From positions 124,001-188,000 of the forward strand of contig NZ_RZYA01000002.1 in NCBI RefSeq assembly GCF_004005495.1: a stretch of 64,000 bases of DNA, written 5' to 3'. The position numbers and the translations under genes are program-made. Under the pieces are notes generated by a model. The model saw only the letters and a program-made list of their open reading frames with translations. It was not told where the DNA came from and did not search any database. Source of the stretch: Streptomyces antnestii (GTDB lineage: Bacteria > Actinomycetota > Actinomycetes > Streptomycetales > Streptomycetaceae). Positions 1 through 8,557 of the stretch are shown in pieces; the first letter of the stretch is position 1, and each line of letters starts with the position of its first letter.

Positions 1-1
1 C

Positions 2-187
2 CACGCGACCGGCGCCGGATTCCCCTCGCTGCGCGGCTATCAGCTCGCGTTCGTCATGGCGGGTACCGTCGCCCTCGTGGTGATCGCGGCGGCGTTCGCC
101 GTCCCCGCCGACGCGGCGAACAACGACGGGCGCAGGTCCCTCTCCGGCACGACCGGGCGGACGGGCAAGGCCCTCGAAGGAGCGTGA
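2..187 (+). CDS. C-terminal end of an MFS drug/metabolite exporter (partial)
   Basis: This is the last 61 codons of a gene that begins before the window, ending in TGA. One hydrophobic helix is visible (YQLAFVMAGTVALVVIAAAF), followed by a polar, positively charged tail. That pattern fits the last transmembrane helix and cytoplasmic tail of a 14-helix DHA2-type major facilitator. The stop lies 4 bases before the GTG start of a TetR gene, so the two are probably one operon, and the TetR protein may repress this exporter. The family call rests on a short piece only. Confidence 0.55.
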   Translation, partial: HATGAGFPSLRGYQLAFVMAGTVALVVIAAAFAVPADAANNDGRRSLSGTTGRTGKALEGA

Positions 188-191
188 CCCC

Positions 192-830
192 GTGATGAGC
201 CCGGCCCCGACCGCATCCGCGGCCCCCGACGAGGCGTCCGCCGCCTCGGACGACTCCCGGCCGGGGCGGGCGCGCCGCGACGCCGAGGCGACCAAGGCGG
301 CGATCATCCGCGCCTGTCGTTACCTTCTCGCCCGGCACGCGCACACCGACATCACCCTCAAGGACGTCGCCGAGCGCGCCGGCGTCAGCGCCCCGCTGAT
401 CCTCAAGTACTTCGGCAACAAGGACGCCCTGTTCTCCCAGGTCATGAACTTCGAGGCGGACGTGGAGACCCTCCTCGACGCGCCCCTGGAGGACCTCGGC
501 CGGCACATGGTGCGCCACCTCCTCACCGGCCAGTCCGAACGCGGCACCGACCCCATCCTGCGCATCGTGTTCGCCCCGCTCCACGGCGAACAGGGCGACA
601 TCCTGCGCGCCAACTTCCGTGCCCAGGTCAGCGACCGCCTCGCCGAACGCCTGCGGGGACCGGACTCCGGACTGCGCGCCGAGCTGGCCGTCTCACTGCT
701 CCTCGGCCTCGGCGTCATGTACGGGATCGCGCGCGGCCCGCATGTGCGCTCCGCACCGGTCGAAGACGTCGTCGAACGCTACGGACCCGCCGTACAGGAG
801 CAGTTGACCCCTGGCACACTGGCCGGATGA
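192..830 (+). CDS. TetR/AcrR family transcriptional regulator
   Basis: A 212-residue protein of normal TetR length. The N-terminal helix-turn-helix spans about residues 35-80, with the recognition region DVAERAGVSAPLILKYFGNK, a form typical of the family. The rest is the variable ligand-binding and dimerisation domain. The start is GTG at 192, with an ATG directly after it at 195. The gene follows an MFS exporter tail by 4 bp and overlaps the next gene by 4 bp (ATGA), so it likely sits in the middle of an operon and may control the exporter. Its ligand cannot be read from sequence. Confidence 0.88.
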   Translation: MMSPAPTASAAPDEASAASDDSRPGRARRDAEATKAAIIRACRYLLARHAHTDITLKDVAERAGVSAPLILKYFGNKDALFSQVMNFEADVETLLDAPLEDLGRHMVRHLLTGQSERGTDPILRIVFAPLHGEQGDILRANFRAQVSDRLAERLRGPDSGLRAELAVSLLLGLGVMYGIARGPHVRSAPVEDVVERYGPAVQEQLTPGTLAG

Positions 831-1612
831 CCACAGCCGAGAAACATCCGGCGGACACCTCCGACCTGCTGTGCGGCTTTCTGGCCGGGCTGCGCGAAGC
901 GCTCACCGCGCCGTTCTCCCTGTGGGCGCATGGCTCGCTCGCCGGCGGGGACTACCAGGAGGGGCGCAGCGACCTCGACCTCATCGCCGTCGTGGCGCGC
1001 CCGCTGACATCCGACGACGAGGCACGGCTCACGGCGCTGCACGAAGGGCTCGACGCCGCGCTGCCGCTGGCCGCGCACCTGCACTGCAGCTATCTCGCGC
1101 TCGGCGACCTCGACGACCCGGCCCGCCCCCACTTCACCTGGGCCCACCGGGAGCCCTTCACCCGCACGGTCACCCCGATCACCCGGCGCGAACTGCACGC
1201 CTTCGGCCTCGTCCTCCACGGCGACCCGGTCGAGGGCACCCTGCCGCCGGTGGACGACCGCACCCTCAAGCAGTACATCCTCGCCGACCTGGCCGAGTAC
1301 TGGCGGCCCGCGACGCAGCGCCGCGAGCTGTGGCTGGAGGACATCTGGGTCGATCTGGGCCTGATGGTGCTGGCCCGTTCCACGGTCACCCTGCGCGAAG
1401 GCACCCTGCCCAGCAAGGCCGAGGCCCTGACCGTCCTCGCGGAACTGGACGCACCCGCCGAGGTCGTCGCGGACGTCCGACGACGCCGGTACGACGCCGC
1501 CCCGGCCACCGTCGCCGATCCCGGGTGGCCCGAGCGCCGGGCCGCGCTGACGCTCGACTGGCTCGTCCCCGCCCTCGACCGCACGGTCGCCGGGCACTCG
1601 GCCGACGGGTGA
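827..1612 (+). CDS. Nucleotidyltransferase-domain protein (aminoglycoside adenylyltransferase-like)
   Basis: A 261-residue protein. Near residues 36-51 it has the Pol-beta-type nucleotidyltransferase signature GSLAGG...SDLDLI, whose two aspartates (about 49 and 51) would hold the catalytic metal. The C-terminal half is helical and resembles the DUF4111-like part of ANT(3'')/ANT(9) enzymes. It overlaps the upstream TetR gene by ATGA, suggesting translational coupling. Known relatives transfer AMP to aminoglycosides, but many streptomycete members have no proven drug substrate, so resistance is only a possibility. Confidence 0.75.
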   Translation: MTTAEKHPADTSDLLCGFLAGLREALTAPFSLWAHGSLAGGDYQEGRSDLDLIAVVARPLTSDDEARLTALHEGLDAALPLAAHLHCSYLALGDLDDPARPHFTWAHREPFTRTVTPITRRELHAFGLVLHGDPVEGTLPPVDDRTLKQYILADLAEYWRPATQRRELWLEDIWVDLGLMVLARSTVTLREGTLPSKAEALTVLAELDAPAEVVADVRRRRYDAAPATVADPGWPERRAALTLDWLVPALDRTVAGHSADG

Positions 1613-1619
1613 GGGGCGA

Positions 1620-1641
1620 CGGCTCCCCGGCCGGGGAGCCG
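1620..1641. terminator. Perfect palindromic hairpin between convergent genes
   Basis: A 22-base perfect palindrome reads CGGCTCCCC-GGCC-GGGGAGCCG. It starts 8 bases after the nucleotidyltransferase stop. There is no U-tract, as is usual for streptomycete terminators. It probably ends the TetR-nucleotidyltransferase operon. Confidence 0.6.
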
Positions 1642-1735
1642 CGCGTTGCCCGTGTGCGGGCGGACGCCCGCGGAGTCACCGGTTCACGACCACACGTGCC
1701 CCCACCGTTCCCTCCCGCGGGCACCCCCCCCACGA

Positions 1736-1966
1736 TCACGTATGGACGCGGGACTCCGGCCCCATGTCGTACAGCTTCTCCAGCAGCCAGGCCTCGTTCC
1801 CCGCGAGTCCCGCGCGGGACAGGGCCTCGTCGGCCTCCGCGATCGGCAGGGCGAGCAGCGAGGCGGCGGTCGCGGGCTCGCATCCCGTCAGTGCGGCGCG
1901 TGCGGTGTGCAGCAGGCGATGGCAGGCCTGGGCCGCGGCGAGTTCGGCATTCCTGGTCGCGTTCAT
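1736..1966 (-). CDS. Small hypothetical protein (76 aa)
   Basis: A predicted 76-residue soluble, mostly helical protein rich in Ala, Leu and Glu, ending in GPESRVHT. I do not recognise a family. The start at 1966 is chosen because an AGGGG ribosome-binding site lies about 9 bases upstream; a longer frame to 2005 has no such site. It lies alone on the minus strand, convergent with the nucleotidyltransferase operon and downstream of a P450 gene in the same direction. Codon usage is normal for the region. Function unknown. Confidence 0.55.
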   Translation of the reverse strand: MNATRNAELAAAQACHRLLHTARAALTGCEPATAASLLALPIAEADEALSRAGLAGNEAWLLEKLYDMGPESRVHT

Positions 1967-2065
1967 GTCGATGGACCCCTCAGCTCGGCTTCGTAGTAAA
2001 GACATGTGTCTCCACTCTTGCGCACGGGTCTGACAATTCGTCCGCGACGCGGGGACCGGGCGTGT

Positions 2066-3547
2066 TCAGTCCGCCGTGCGGACCCGCGCGCGGCGCCCCA
2101 GGTTGAGCCGCAGGCCCTCGGGCATCAGCGTGAGGCGTTCCACGACGCGCAGCCGGTAGCCGGGTTCGGGGTGCAGGTCGTAGCGGCGCAGCAGCAGACC
2201 GAGGACCAACGTCGCCTCGTGCAGGGCGAATTGGCGGCCGATGCAGGCACGCGCCCCGGTGCCGAACGGCTTGAACACGTGCGGGGCGCGCGAGCGGACC
2301 GCCGCCGGAGCGAAGCGGTCGGGGTCGAAGGCCTCCGGGTCCTCGCCCCACGCCTCGGGGTCGCGGTGCAGGAGCGAGGTGAGCACCAGCGCCCACGCGC
2401 CCCTGCGCATCGGGTGCGTCCCGCCGAGCGTCGTGTCGACCGTGGCCTCGCGGGCGAACGCCGGAGCCGTCGGCCAAAGGCGCAGCGCCTCGTCGAGAAC
2501 GCGCCGCAGATAACGGAGCTTGGCGACCTGCTCGTACGCGGGCTCGTCCGTGTCGCCCCACACCCGCTCCACCTCCTCGCGCGCCTTCGCGAGGACGTCG
2601 GGGTGGTGTGCCAGATAGTGCAGCGCGAACGACAGCGCGCCCGACGTCGTCTCGTGCCCGGCCACCAGGAACGTGATGACCTGGCGCCGGATGTTCTCGG
2701 GGGACAGGCGCTCCCCGGTGTCGGGGTGGGCGACCTCCAGCATGCGGTCGAGCAGGTCGCCCTGCGCGCCGGTGGGCCGGCCGGCCCCGGCCCGGCGCGC
2801 CGCGACGACCTCGTCCACGGTCCGGTTGAGGTAGGCCATGTCCGCGGCGTTGCGCCGCTCCGCGCCCCGCAGCAGGAGGGGAGCGAGCGCCGGCGGCACG
2901 ACGTTGCGGCGCTGCGCGAACGACAGCGTCCCGACCATCGCGCTCACGAAGGGATGCGGACGCTCCCGCTCGAACGACCCGAAGTCATGGCCGAACCCGG
3001 TCCTCGCGATCGTCTCCAGGGTCAGCTTCGTCATGTCGCCGGGCACGTCGACGGCCTCGCCCGCCGCCTCCCGGGCGTCCCACGCCGCCATGAGGCGCCC
3101 GGCCACGTCGAGCATCAGCGGGTGGTACCCGGCCATGGCGTCACGGCCGAAGCCGGGCGCGAGCACGTCGTGCGCCAGCTGCCAGTTGGGCTCGTGGTTG
3201 TACGCGGTGAACAGCCCGTCACCGGCGACCGGCCGCAGGTTGGCCACTCCCAGGCCGACGTGCTTGGCGAAGCGCGACTCGTCGGCCAGGTCGGCGGCGT
3301 ACCGGGCACCCCACACGAAGACGATCTCGTTGCCGAACGCCTTGCGCCGGAAGACGGGACCGAGCTGCCTGCCGATCCTCATCGAGTCCTGGACCGGTGT
3401 GCGCACGTTCGCGCCGAGGACGTCGCCGATGAGGGGGAGGCGTCGCGGCGGGTGCGGGATCCGGTCGAGCTCCGGCCAGCCGAGCTCGGCGCTGCGAAAC
3501 CCCTTCGCCGGTGTCGAGTCCGTCGCCGGCCGCGTCAACTGAGCCAT
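2066..3547 (-). CDS. Cytochrome P450, CYP102-like heme domain without reductase
   Basis: A 493-residue P450. The oxygen-activating helix AGHETTSG lies near residue 290, and the heme loop FGTGARACIGRQ places the ligand Cys at about 435. DGLFTAYNHEPNW closely resembles the substrate-channel segment of P450 BM3. Whole stretches match the heme domain of the full CYP102 at 26414 in this window, but this protein stops where the FMN domain would begin, so it needs separate redox partners. The start at 3547 has a GGTGGGG site; an upstream in-frame ATG lacks one. It is divergent from a TetR gene across a region holding an inverted repeat, suggesting TetR control. A fatty-acid-like substrate is inferred from the family. 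Confidence 0.88.
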   Translation of the reverse strand: MAQLTRPATDSTPAKGFRSAELGWPELDRIPHPPRRLPLIGDVLGANVRTPVQDSMRIGRQLGPVFRRKAFGNEIVFVWGARYAADLADESRFAKHVGLGVANLRPVAGDGLFTAYNHEPNWQLAHDVLAPGFGRDAMAGYHPLMLDVAGRLMAAWDAREAAGEAVDVPGDMTKLTLETIARTGFGHDFGSFERERPHPFVSAMVGTLSFAQRRNVVPPALAPLLLRGAERRNAADMAYLNRTVDEVVAARRAGAGRPTGAQGDLLDRMLEVAHPDTGERLSPENIRRQVITFLVAGHETTSGALSFALHYLAHHPDVLAKAREEVERVWGDTDEPAYEQVAKLRYLRRVLDEALRLWPTAPAFAREATVDTTLGGTHPMRRGAWALVLTSLLHRDPEAWGEDPEAFDPDRFAPAAVRSRAPHVFKPFGTGARACIGRQFALHEATLVLGLLLRRYDLHPEPGYRLRVVERLTLMPEGLRLNLGRRARVRTAD

Positions 3548-3629
3548 GATCCCCACCTGTTGGACGTAGAGAGTGCCTGAACCGAGTGCCTGTACCGAGT
3601 GCCCGTACCCGACCGTTGTTATACGTGGG

Positions 3630-3664
3630 TTCAATACCGCTCCCAGTGTGGTCCCGCTATTGAA
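3630..3664. promoter_or_regulatory. Inverted repeat in P450/TetR divergent promoter
   Basis: Perfect 7-base arms TTCAATA (3630-3636) and TATTGAA (3658-3664) flank a 21-base spacer in the 159-bp gap between the divergent P450 and TetR genes. The AT-rich arms stand out against the GC-rich background. It is a candidate operator for the adjacent TetR protein; the wide spacer could mean two half-sites or two overlapping sites. Confidence 0.45.
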
Positions 3665-3706
3665 TTCGCGTCAAGTAAGCCGGGAGAGGTCGCGTAGGGT
3701 GCTGCC

Positions 3707-4327
3707 ATGTCCGCCAGGGAGCCTCGTCGGGGGCAGGAGCGCACGCGCCGTCGGCTGAGCACCGAGGAGCGCCGCGAACAGCTGCTCTGCGTGGGTGCGC
3801 GGCTCTTCGCGCAGAGCACGTACGACGACGTCTGGATCGAGCAGGTCGCCGAGATCGCCGGCGTCTCCCGGGGCCTGCTCTACCACTACTTCCCGACGAA
3901 ACGGGACTTCTTCGCCGCCGTCGTGCGGCGCGAGAGCGAGCGGATGCTGCGCCTGACCGCGGCCGTTCCCGGCGTGCCGGTGCGGGAGCAGCTCGCGGTC
4001 GGCCTCGACACGTTCCTCGGCTATGTGGCGGACCATGCCGAGGGCTTCCGCGCCTTCCACCGGGCCGAGGCCGCGGGCGACCCGGTCGTACGGGAGGTGT
4101 ACCGGCAGGGCCTGGCCGCGCAGGAACGCCAGATCGCCGCGGCCCTCGCCGCCGACCCCGGCAGCGCCCACATCGACGGCGACGCCCCGGCGCTCCGGCT
4201 CGCCGTCCGGGGCTGGCTGGCCTTCATGGTTGCCGTGTGCCTGGAGTGGCTCGACGAGCCGGAGTTGTCACGGGATCAGGTACGCGACCTGTGCGCACGG
4301 GCCCTGCTCGGGGCGATCACGCCGTAG
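3707..4327 (+). CDS. TetR/AcrR family transcriptional regulator
   Basis: A 206-residue TetR protein. The DNA-binding part is about residues 18-65, with the recognition region VAEIAGVSRGLLYHYFPTKRDFF, a textbook TetR form. The C-terminal domain looks like the TetR_C type common in actinobacteria, with a long aromatic-poor helix set. It is transcribed away from the CYP102-like P450 gene, and the shared promoter region holds an inverted repeat, so the simplest reading is a local repressor of that P450 and of itself. The inducer is unknown. Confidence 0.88.
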   Translation: MSAREPRRGQERTRRRLSTEERREQLLCVGARLFAQSTYDDVWIEQVAEIAGVSRGLLYHYFPTKRDFFAAVVRRESERMLRLTAAVPGVPVREQLAVGLDTFLGYVADHAEGFRAFHRAEAAGDPVVREVYRQGLAAQERQIAAALAADPGSAHIDGDAPALRLAVRGWLAFMVAVCLEWLDEPELSRDQVRDLCARALLGAITP

Positions 4328-4410
4328 GGCACCGCGCGGGCCGGGCTCGGCCTCCTGGAGTGGCCTGGCCGGATTGCGGCGGTGGACCGACGGTGTTGAG
4401 GGAACAGCCG

Positions 4411-5580
4411 TCAGGCAAGCACCTCGTACAGCGCCTTGATCAGGGTCATCTTGCGTGGATCGTCGGCGATGTGAGGGCCCATCCGGTTCATGACGTACCC
4501 CAGCGACACTCCCGCCTCGGGGTCGGCCAGTCCGCAGGAGCCGCCGAAGCCGTCGTGGCCGACCGCGCGCGGGTTCGGCCCGTACGAGCCGTTCGGTCCG
4601 CTCAGCCACAGGCCGAGGCCCAGCTCCGTATCGTGCGCGAACCCGGCGCCGAGGACCAGGTCGCGGCAGCTGCCCTGTCCCTCGCGGATCCGCTCGGCGC
4701 CCTGCGGGGAGAGGACCTGGCGGTCGCCGAACCGGCCGCGGCCCGCGACGATGCCGTAGAGCGCGGCGACGGCGCGCGCCGTGCCGTGGCCGTTGGCCGC
4801 CGGGATCTCGGCGGCGCGCCATGCCGCGGTGTTCGCCTCGGCCGCGCCCGCGAGCGGATTGGTGAGCGCGGCCAGGGCGGCGGGCGCCAACTGGGCGAAG
4901 ACCGCGGCCTGTTCACTGGTGACCTCGGTCCGCGGATGCACCAGCTCGGCCGCGCGCCCCGCCTCCTTCTCCGGCAGCCCGATCGTGAAGTCGATGCCGA
5001 GCGGCCCGGTCACTTCCCGCTCCAGGAACGCGCCCGGGAGCAGCCCGCTGACGCGCCGGACGACCTCGCCGACCAGGAACCCGTACGTCAGCGCGTGATA
5101 CCCGGAGACCGAACCGGGCTCCCACCAGGGCTCCTGCGCCGCGAGCCGGGAGGTGGTCAGCTCCCAGTCGTAGAGCTGGTCCAGGGAGTGCGGCTCGCGC
5201 AGCCCGGCGAGTCCGGCCCGGTGCGACAGCAGATGCCGTACGAGGACGCCTTCCTTGCCCGCGGCGGCGAACTCCGGCCAGTACGCGGCGACCGGCGCGT
5301 CCGGGTCGAGCAGACTGCGGTCGATGAGGATGTGGGCGCACAGGGCGGTCGGGCCCTTCGTCGTGGACCACACGTTGACGACGGTGTCGCGCTCCCACGC
5401 GCGCGTGCGGGCCGCATCGGCCCAGCCGCCCCACAGGTCGACCACGGGTGCGCCGTCGACCAGGACGGTGACGGCGGCGCCCAGCTCGCCGCGGTCGTCG
5501 AAGTTCTCCTCGAACGCGGCGCGGACGGCGCCGAAGCGCGCGTCGCAGTGTCCCTGGATGCCGGGCGCGTGCTGGGTCAT
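4411..5580 (-). CDS. Serine hydrolase, class C beta-lactamase/esterase family
   Basis: A 389-residue protein of the beta-lactamase/EstB type. The active-site SxxK motif is S72-T-T-K75 within VNVWSTTKGPTAL. A Tyr-containing second motif lies around SGYHALTYGF, and HDGFGG near the C-terminus fits the third motif region. HLLSHRAGL is typical of the family. No signal peptide is seen, so it is probably cytoplasmic, which favours an esterase or peptidase role over antibiotic resistance. It is convergent with the TetR gene and divergent from a MarR gene. A CCGAC-TG-GTCGG inverted repeat lies upstream. Confidence 0.85.
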   Translation of the reverse strand: MTQHAPGIQGHCDARFGAVRAAFEENFDDRGELGAAVTVLVDGAPVVDLWGGWADAARTRAWERDTVVNVWSTTKGPTALCAHILIDRSLLDPDAPVAAYWPEFAAAGKEGVLVRHLLSHRAGLAGLREPHSLDQLYDWELTTSRLAAQEPWWEPGSVSGYHALTYGFLVGEVVRRVSGLLPGAFLEREVTGPLGIDFTIGLPEKEAGRAAELVHPRTEVTSEQAAVFAQLAPAALAALTNPLAGAAEANTAAWRAAEIPAANGHGTARAVAALYGIVAGRGRFGDRQVLSPQGAERIREGQGSCRDLVLGAGFAHDTELGLGLWLSGPNGSYGPNPRAVGHDGFGGSCGLADPEAGVSLGYVMNRMGPHIADDPRKMTLIKALYEVLA

Positions 5581-5634
5581 GGCGTCTCCGTAGGCCGAGG
5601 CGATGAGTCCGGGGGAATCCGTAGGAGGAACATA

Positions 5635-5646
5635 CCGACTGGTCGG
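5635..5646. promoter_or_regulatory. Short inverted repeat upstream of serine hydrolase
   Basis: CCGACTGGTCGG sits about 55 bp upstream of the serine hydrolase start (minus strand), next to a TATGTT that could serve as a -10 box. ACCGACNNGTCGGT-like repeats are common TetR-type sites in streptomycetes. Which regulator binds is not evident, since the nearest TetR gene is two genes away. Confidence 0.3.
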
Positions 5647-5708
5647 AGTGGCGGGAAGGTGTCGGCGCCGGGGTGTTCGCCCATGGCGACTCGCCAGGGA
5701 AACTTGTA

Positions 5709-5717
5709 AGGTTACCT
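5709..5717. promoter_or_regulatory. Candidate MarR operator
   Basis: AGGT-T-ACCT forms a short symmetric element in an AT-richer stretch 22 bp before the MarR start. MarR proteins that sit beside MFS exporters usually bind such sites to control both genes. The element is short, so confidence is low. Confidence 0.3.
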
Positions 5718-5738
5718 GTCTATCTCTACGGTGGAAGC

Positions 5739-6185
5739 ATGCAGCGAGAACCCGCGGACGAGCAGCTCGCCGGACAGGTGGCCGCCGACCTCTCAGCCGT
5801 CGTCGGACGGCTCCTGAGGCGGCTGCGCAGCGCGTCGCCCGACAGCCTCCTCACCCCCACGCAGCGGACCGTGCTGGCCCGCCTCGACGGCGAGGGCCCC
5901 GCCACGACGGCCGCGCTCGCCCGCGCCGAGTACGTGCGGCCCCAGTCGATGCGGCTCACCCTCGGCGCCCTGGAGGAGCGGGGCTTCGTGGCGCGCACGC
6001 CCGACCCGGACGACGGCCGCCAGTCCGTCGTCGCCATCACGGACAGCGGCCGGAGCACCCTCGCCTCGGTCCGCGCCGCCAAGCACGGCTGGCTCGTCCA
6101 GGCCATGACCGGCGAACTCGACGACGCGGAACTGCGCACCCTCGCCGAGGCCACCAGGCTCATCGAGCGACTGGTGGAGAAGTGA
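5739..6185 (+). CDS. MarR family transcriptional regulator
   Basis: A 149-residue winged-helix MarR protein. The DNA-binding core runs from about TPTQRTVLARL through ALARAEYVRPQSMRLTLGALEERGFVARTPDPDDGR, with the family wing DPDDGR. The start at 5739 is chosen because GTGGAAG precedes it; a longer frame reaches into the promoter. Its stop overlaps the GTG start of the following MFS gene by 4 bp (GTGA), so the two are translationally coupled. This is the common arrangement of a local MarR repressor with its exporter. Confidence 0.88.
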   Translation: MQREPADEQLAGQVAADLSAVVGRLLRRLRSASPDSLLTPTQRTVLARLDGEGPATTAALARAEYVRPQSMRLTLGALEERGFVARTPDPDDGRQSVVAITDSGRSTLASVRAAKHGWLVQAMTGELDDAELRTLAEATRLIERLVEK

Positions 6186-7594
6186 GCCGCACGGAGACGG
6201 GACGCACCGGCGCGATATCCGGCGCCGGCCGCGGTGAACGGGGCTTCGCCGCCCGGCTCACCGCGCCGCTGCTCCTCGGCTCCGTGCTCAACCCCCTGAA
6301 CACCACCATGATCTCCACCGGCCTGGTGGCGATCGGGCACCACTTCGGGATCGGCGCCGCCGACACCGTGTGGCTCATCTCCGTTCTCTACCTGGCCAGC
6401 GCCGTCGCCCAGCCCGTCCTGGGCAAGCTCGCCGACGCGCTCGGACCGCGCCGCGTCTTCCTCGCCGGACTCGTCGTCGTCCTCGCCTCAGGACTCGTCG
6501 GCACCCTCGCCCCGACGTTCGCCTGGCTCGTCGTCTCCCGCCTGCTGCTCGGCATCGGCACCTCGGCCGCCTACCCGGCGGCGATGGCCGTGCTGCGCGA
6601 CGAGTCCCGCCGGGTGGGACGTGCCGTCCCGCGCCCCGTCCTCGCCCGCCTCTCCTTCGCCGCGCTCGGCAGCGCGGCCGTCGGACCCACGCTCGGCGGT
6701 TTCCTCGTCACGGTCGTCGGCTGGCGCGGCATCTTCGCGGTGAACGTCCCCGTGTCGGTGGTCGCCTTCGTGACCACCCTGCTCTGGATCCCCGCCGACC
6801 CCCGGCGCACCGCCACGGACACCCGCGGCAAGGCCCCCCGCCTCGCCCTCGACCCGCTCGGCATCGGCCTGTTCTCGACGGCCCTGACCGCCCTGGTCTT
6901 CTTCCTCCTCGACCTCACCCACCCGATGTGGTGGCTCCTCGCCCCGTTCGCCGCCCTGACCACCGCCCTCGTGTGGTGGCAACTGCGCTGCGCGACCCCG
7001 TTCATCGACCTGCGGATGCTCGCGGGCAACGGCCCCCTCGCCCGCACGTACCTGCGCCACGGACTCAGCTATCTGCTCATCTACTGCGTCATGTACGGCT
7101 ACACGCAATGGCTCGAAGAGGGACGCGGATACTCCTCCGGACACACCGGACTCCTCATGCTGCCGATGTCCGTGGCCGCCCTCGTGTGCTCGCTCGTCGG
7201 AGCCCGCACCAAGGGAATCCGCGCCCCGCTGACCGTCGCCTGTCTCCTGCTCACCGCCGGCGCGGGCGTCCTGACCCTCGTCTCCGGTGACACGCCGCTC
7301 GCCGTACTGCTCCTGGCCGGCGCCTGCTTCGGCGTCCCGCAGGGCCTCATCGGCACCAGCAACCAGGCCGCCGTCGCCCGGCACGCCCCGGCCGACGGCA
7401 TCGGCTCCGCCGCGGGCCTGCAGCGCACCGCCCAGTACATCGGCGCGATCACCGCATCCAGCCTCATCGCCGTGGCCTACGGGCAGCGGGCCGACGACGG
7501 CGGACTCCACGTGATGGCGAGTGCGTCCGTCGTCCTCGGCCTGCTCCTGATCGTCCTCACGGTCAGCGACAGGGCGCTGCGCGGGCGGGCGTGA
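6182..7594 (+). CDS. MFS transporter, DHA2-like multidrug exporter
   Basis: A 470-residue integral membrane protein with about 12-14 hydrophobic helices. The loop GKLADALGPRRVF between helices 2 and 3 is a motif A variant (G-x-x-x-D-x-x-G-x-R-R), and LLGIGTSAAYPAAMAVLRDE fits the family's fourth and fifth helix region. The start is GTG 6182, overlapping the MarR stop. Proton-driven export of a drug or metabolite from the cytoplasm is the family role; the substrate is unknown. Regulation by the upstream MarR protein is likely from the operon structure. Confidence 0.85.
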   Translation: MSRTETGRTGAISGAGRGERGFAARLTAPLLLGSVLNPLNTTMISTGLVAIGHHFGIGAADTVWLISVLYLASAVAQPVLGKLADALGPRRVFLAGLVVVLASGLVGTLAPTFAWLVVSRLLLGIGTSAAYPAAMAVLRDESRRVGRAVPRPVLARLSFAALGSAAVGPTLGGFLVTVVGWRGIFAVNVPVSVVAFVTTLLWIPADPRRTATDTRGKAPRLALDPLGIGLFSTALTALVFFLLDLTHPMWWLLAPFAALTTALVWWQLRCATPFIDLRMLAGNGPLARTYLRHGLSYLLIYCVMYGYTQWLEEGRGYSSGHTGLLMLPMSVAALVCSLVGARTKGIRAPLTVACLLLTAGAGVLTLVSGDTPLAVLLLAGACFGVPQGLIGTSNQAAVARHAPADGIGSAAGLQRTAQYIGAITASSLIAVAYGQRADDGGLHVMASASVVLGLLLIVLTVSDRALRGRA

Positions 7595-7597
7595 GGG

Positions 7598-8547
7598 TCA
7601 CTTGGAGGCGGCGGCGGAAACCGAGCGCGCCGACTCCGGTTCCTGCGCCGGTTCGGCGAGGTGGTCCACGGTGCCGTCCGGGTCGGCGAGCCGGTTCAGG
7701 CGGCCCGGCACGTCGAAGCAGACGAGCAGCACCACGATCACCGTTCCGGCGAAGGTCAGCACGGCCAGGGACCGCCCCAGGTCCATGCCCGCCGCGAGAT
7801 GCGCCCCGAGCACCGGCGCGACGGCCCCGCCGAGCGCGCCCACGTTGTACGTGAAGCCCAGCGCCGCGGCCCGGCTCTCCGTCGGGAAATGCCCGCCGAT
7901 GTAGCGCGGCAGCAGACCGGAGATGCCGAACTCGTCGCCTGGAGCACGAAGAGCAGGGTGCCGAGCAGCGGCAGGTTGTCCCGCACCGCGAACACCGGGA
8001 ACACGAAGACCAGCGACGCGAGCAGCGTCAGCGCGTAGGCCTTCTTCGTGCCTGTCCAGTCCCCGGCGAAGCCCGCGAGCCAGCAGCCCGCCATCGTGCC
8101 GAAGCCCGCGAAGTACAGCGCGTCGGTCACCTGGCCCGGCGAGTAACCCAGCTCGGTCTTGAGGTACGTCGGCAGGAGGGCCTGGATCGGCCACGAGTAC
8201 AGGAACGCGAAGAAGATCGTGACGATCATCGACACGTACAGCAGCCAGCTTCTGCGCCCGCCCAGCTGTACGGCGAACGCGACCAGTGCCAGCGCGGCCA
8301 CGACCGAGAGGAGCGGCACGAGACCGTCGCCCACCGGCGTGAAGATGACGAACAGGGACACGGTGGCCGCCACGGCCAGGACGAGGTTCACCGTCGACCT
8401 GACGGGCGTGGCGAACAGCGGGCGGAACGGGTTCGGGCGTTCGGCCCGCGCCTGCCTGCCGACCGACGCGTTCCAGTCCGCTCCCCATCTCGTCACCACC
8501 TGGGCCCGCTGGCCGGGCCGCCCCTACGCCACCAAGGCGTCGGACAT
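7598..8547 (-). pseudogene. Truncated, frameshifted NanT-like (SHS-type) MFS transporter
   Basis: Two frames together encode the C-terminal 60 percent of a transporter strongly resembling E. coli NanT, as I remember that sequence: FLYSWPIQALLPTYLKTELG, then LGTLLFVLQ, and after a frame change GISGLLPRYIGGHFPTESR and FTYNVGALGGAVAPVLGA. The change lies near 7935-7950, where the DNA is one base short of what the family alignment needs. The first 200 or so residues are missing. In that frame a start (8547, MSDALVA then TAG) follows the pcaD stop in a TGATG overlap, directly before the homology resumes. It therefore looks like the former last gene of the cat operon, broken by an internal deletion and a frameshift. 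A sequencing error could explain the frameshift but not the lost N-terminus. Confidence 0.75.
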
Positions 8548-8557
8548 CAGATGTCCG
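8541..8557. promoter_or_regulatory. 17-bp inverted repeat at pcaD stop / transporter start
   Basis: CGGACATC-A-GATGTCCG is a perfect inverted repeat around one central base. It overlaps both the pcaD stop codon and the ATG of the ruined transporter frame. Its shape (ATC-N-GAT core) resembles GntR/FCD operators, or it may be a small hairpin. No neighbouring gene obviously binds it. Confidence 0.3.

Noticed and set aside
1967-2065. AGACATGTGTCT near-palindrome before the small hypothetical gene
   Set aside because: Imperfect and short; no clear promoter spacing supports an operator.
871-2106. 411-codon plus-strand frame over the nucleotidyltransferase gene and beyond
   Set aside because: Arg/Pro/Gly-rich translation typical of a wrong frame; it runs across a terminator and an opposite gene.
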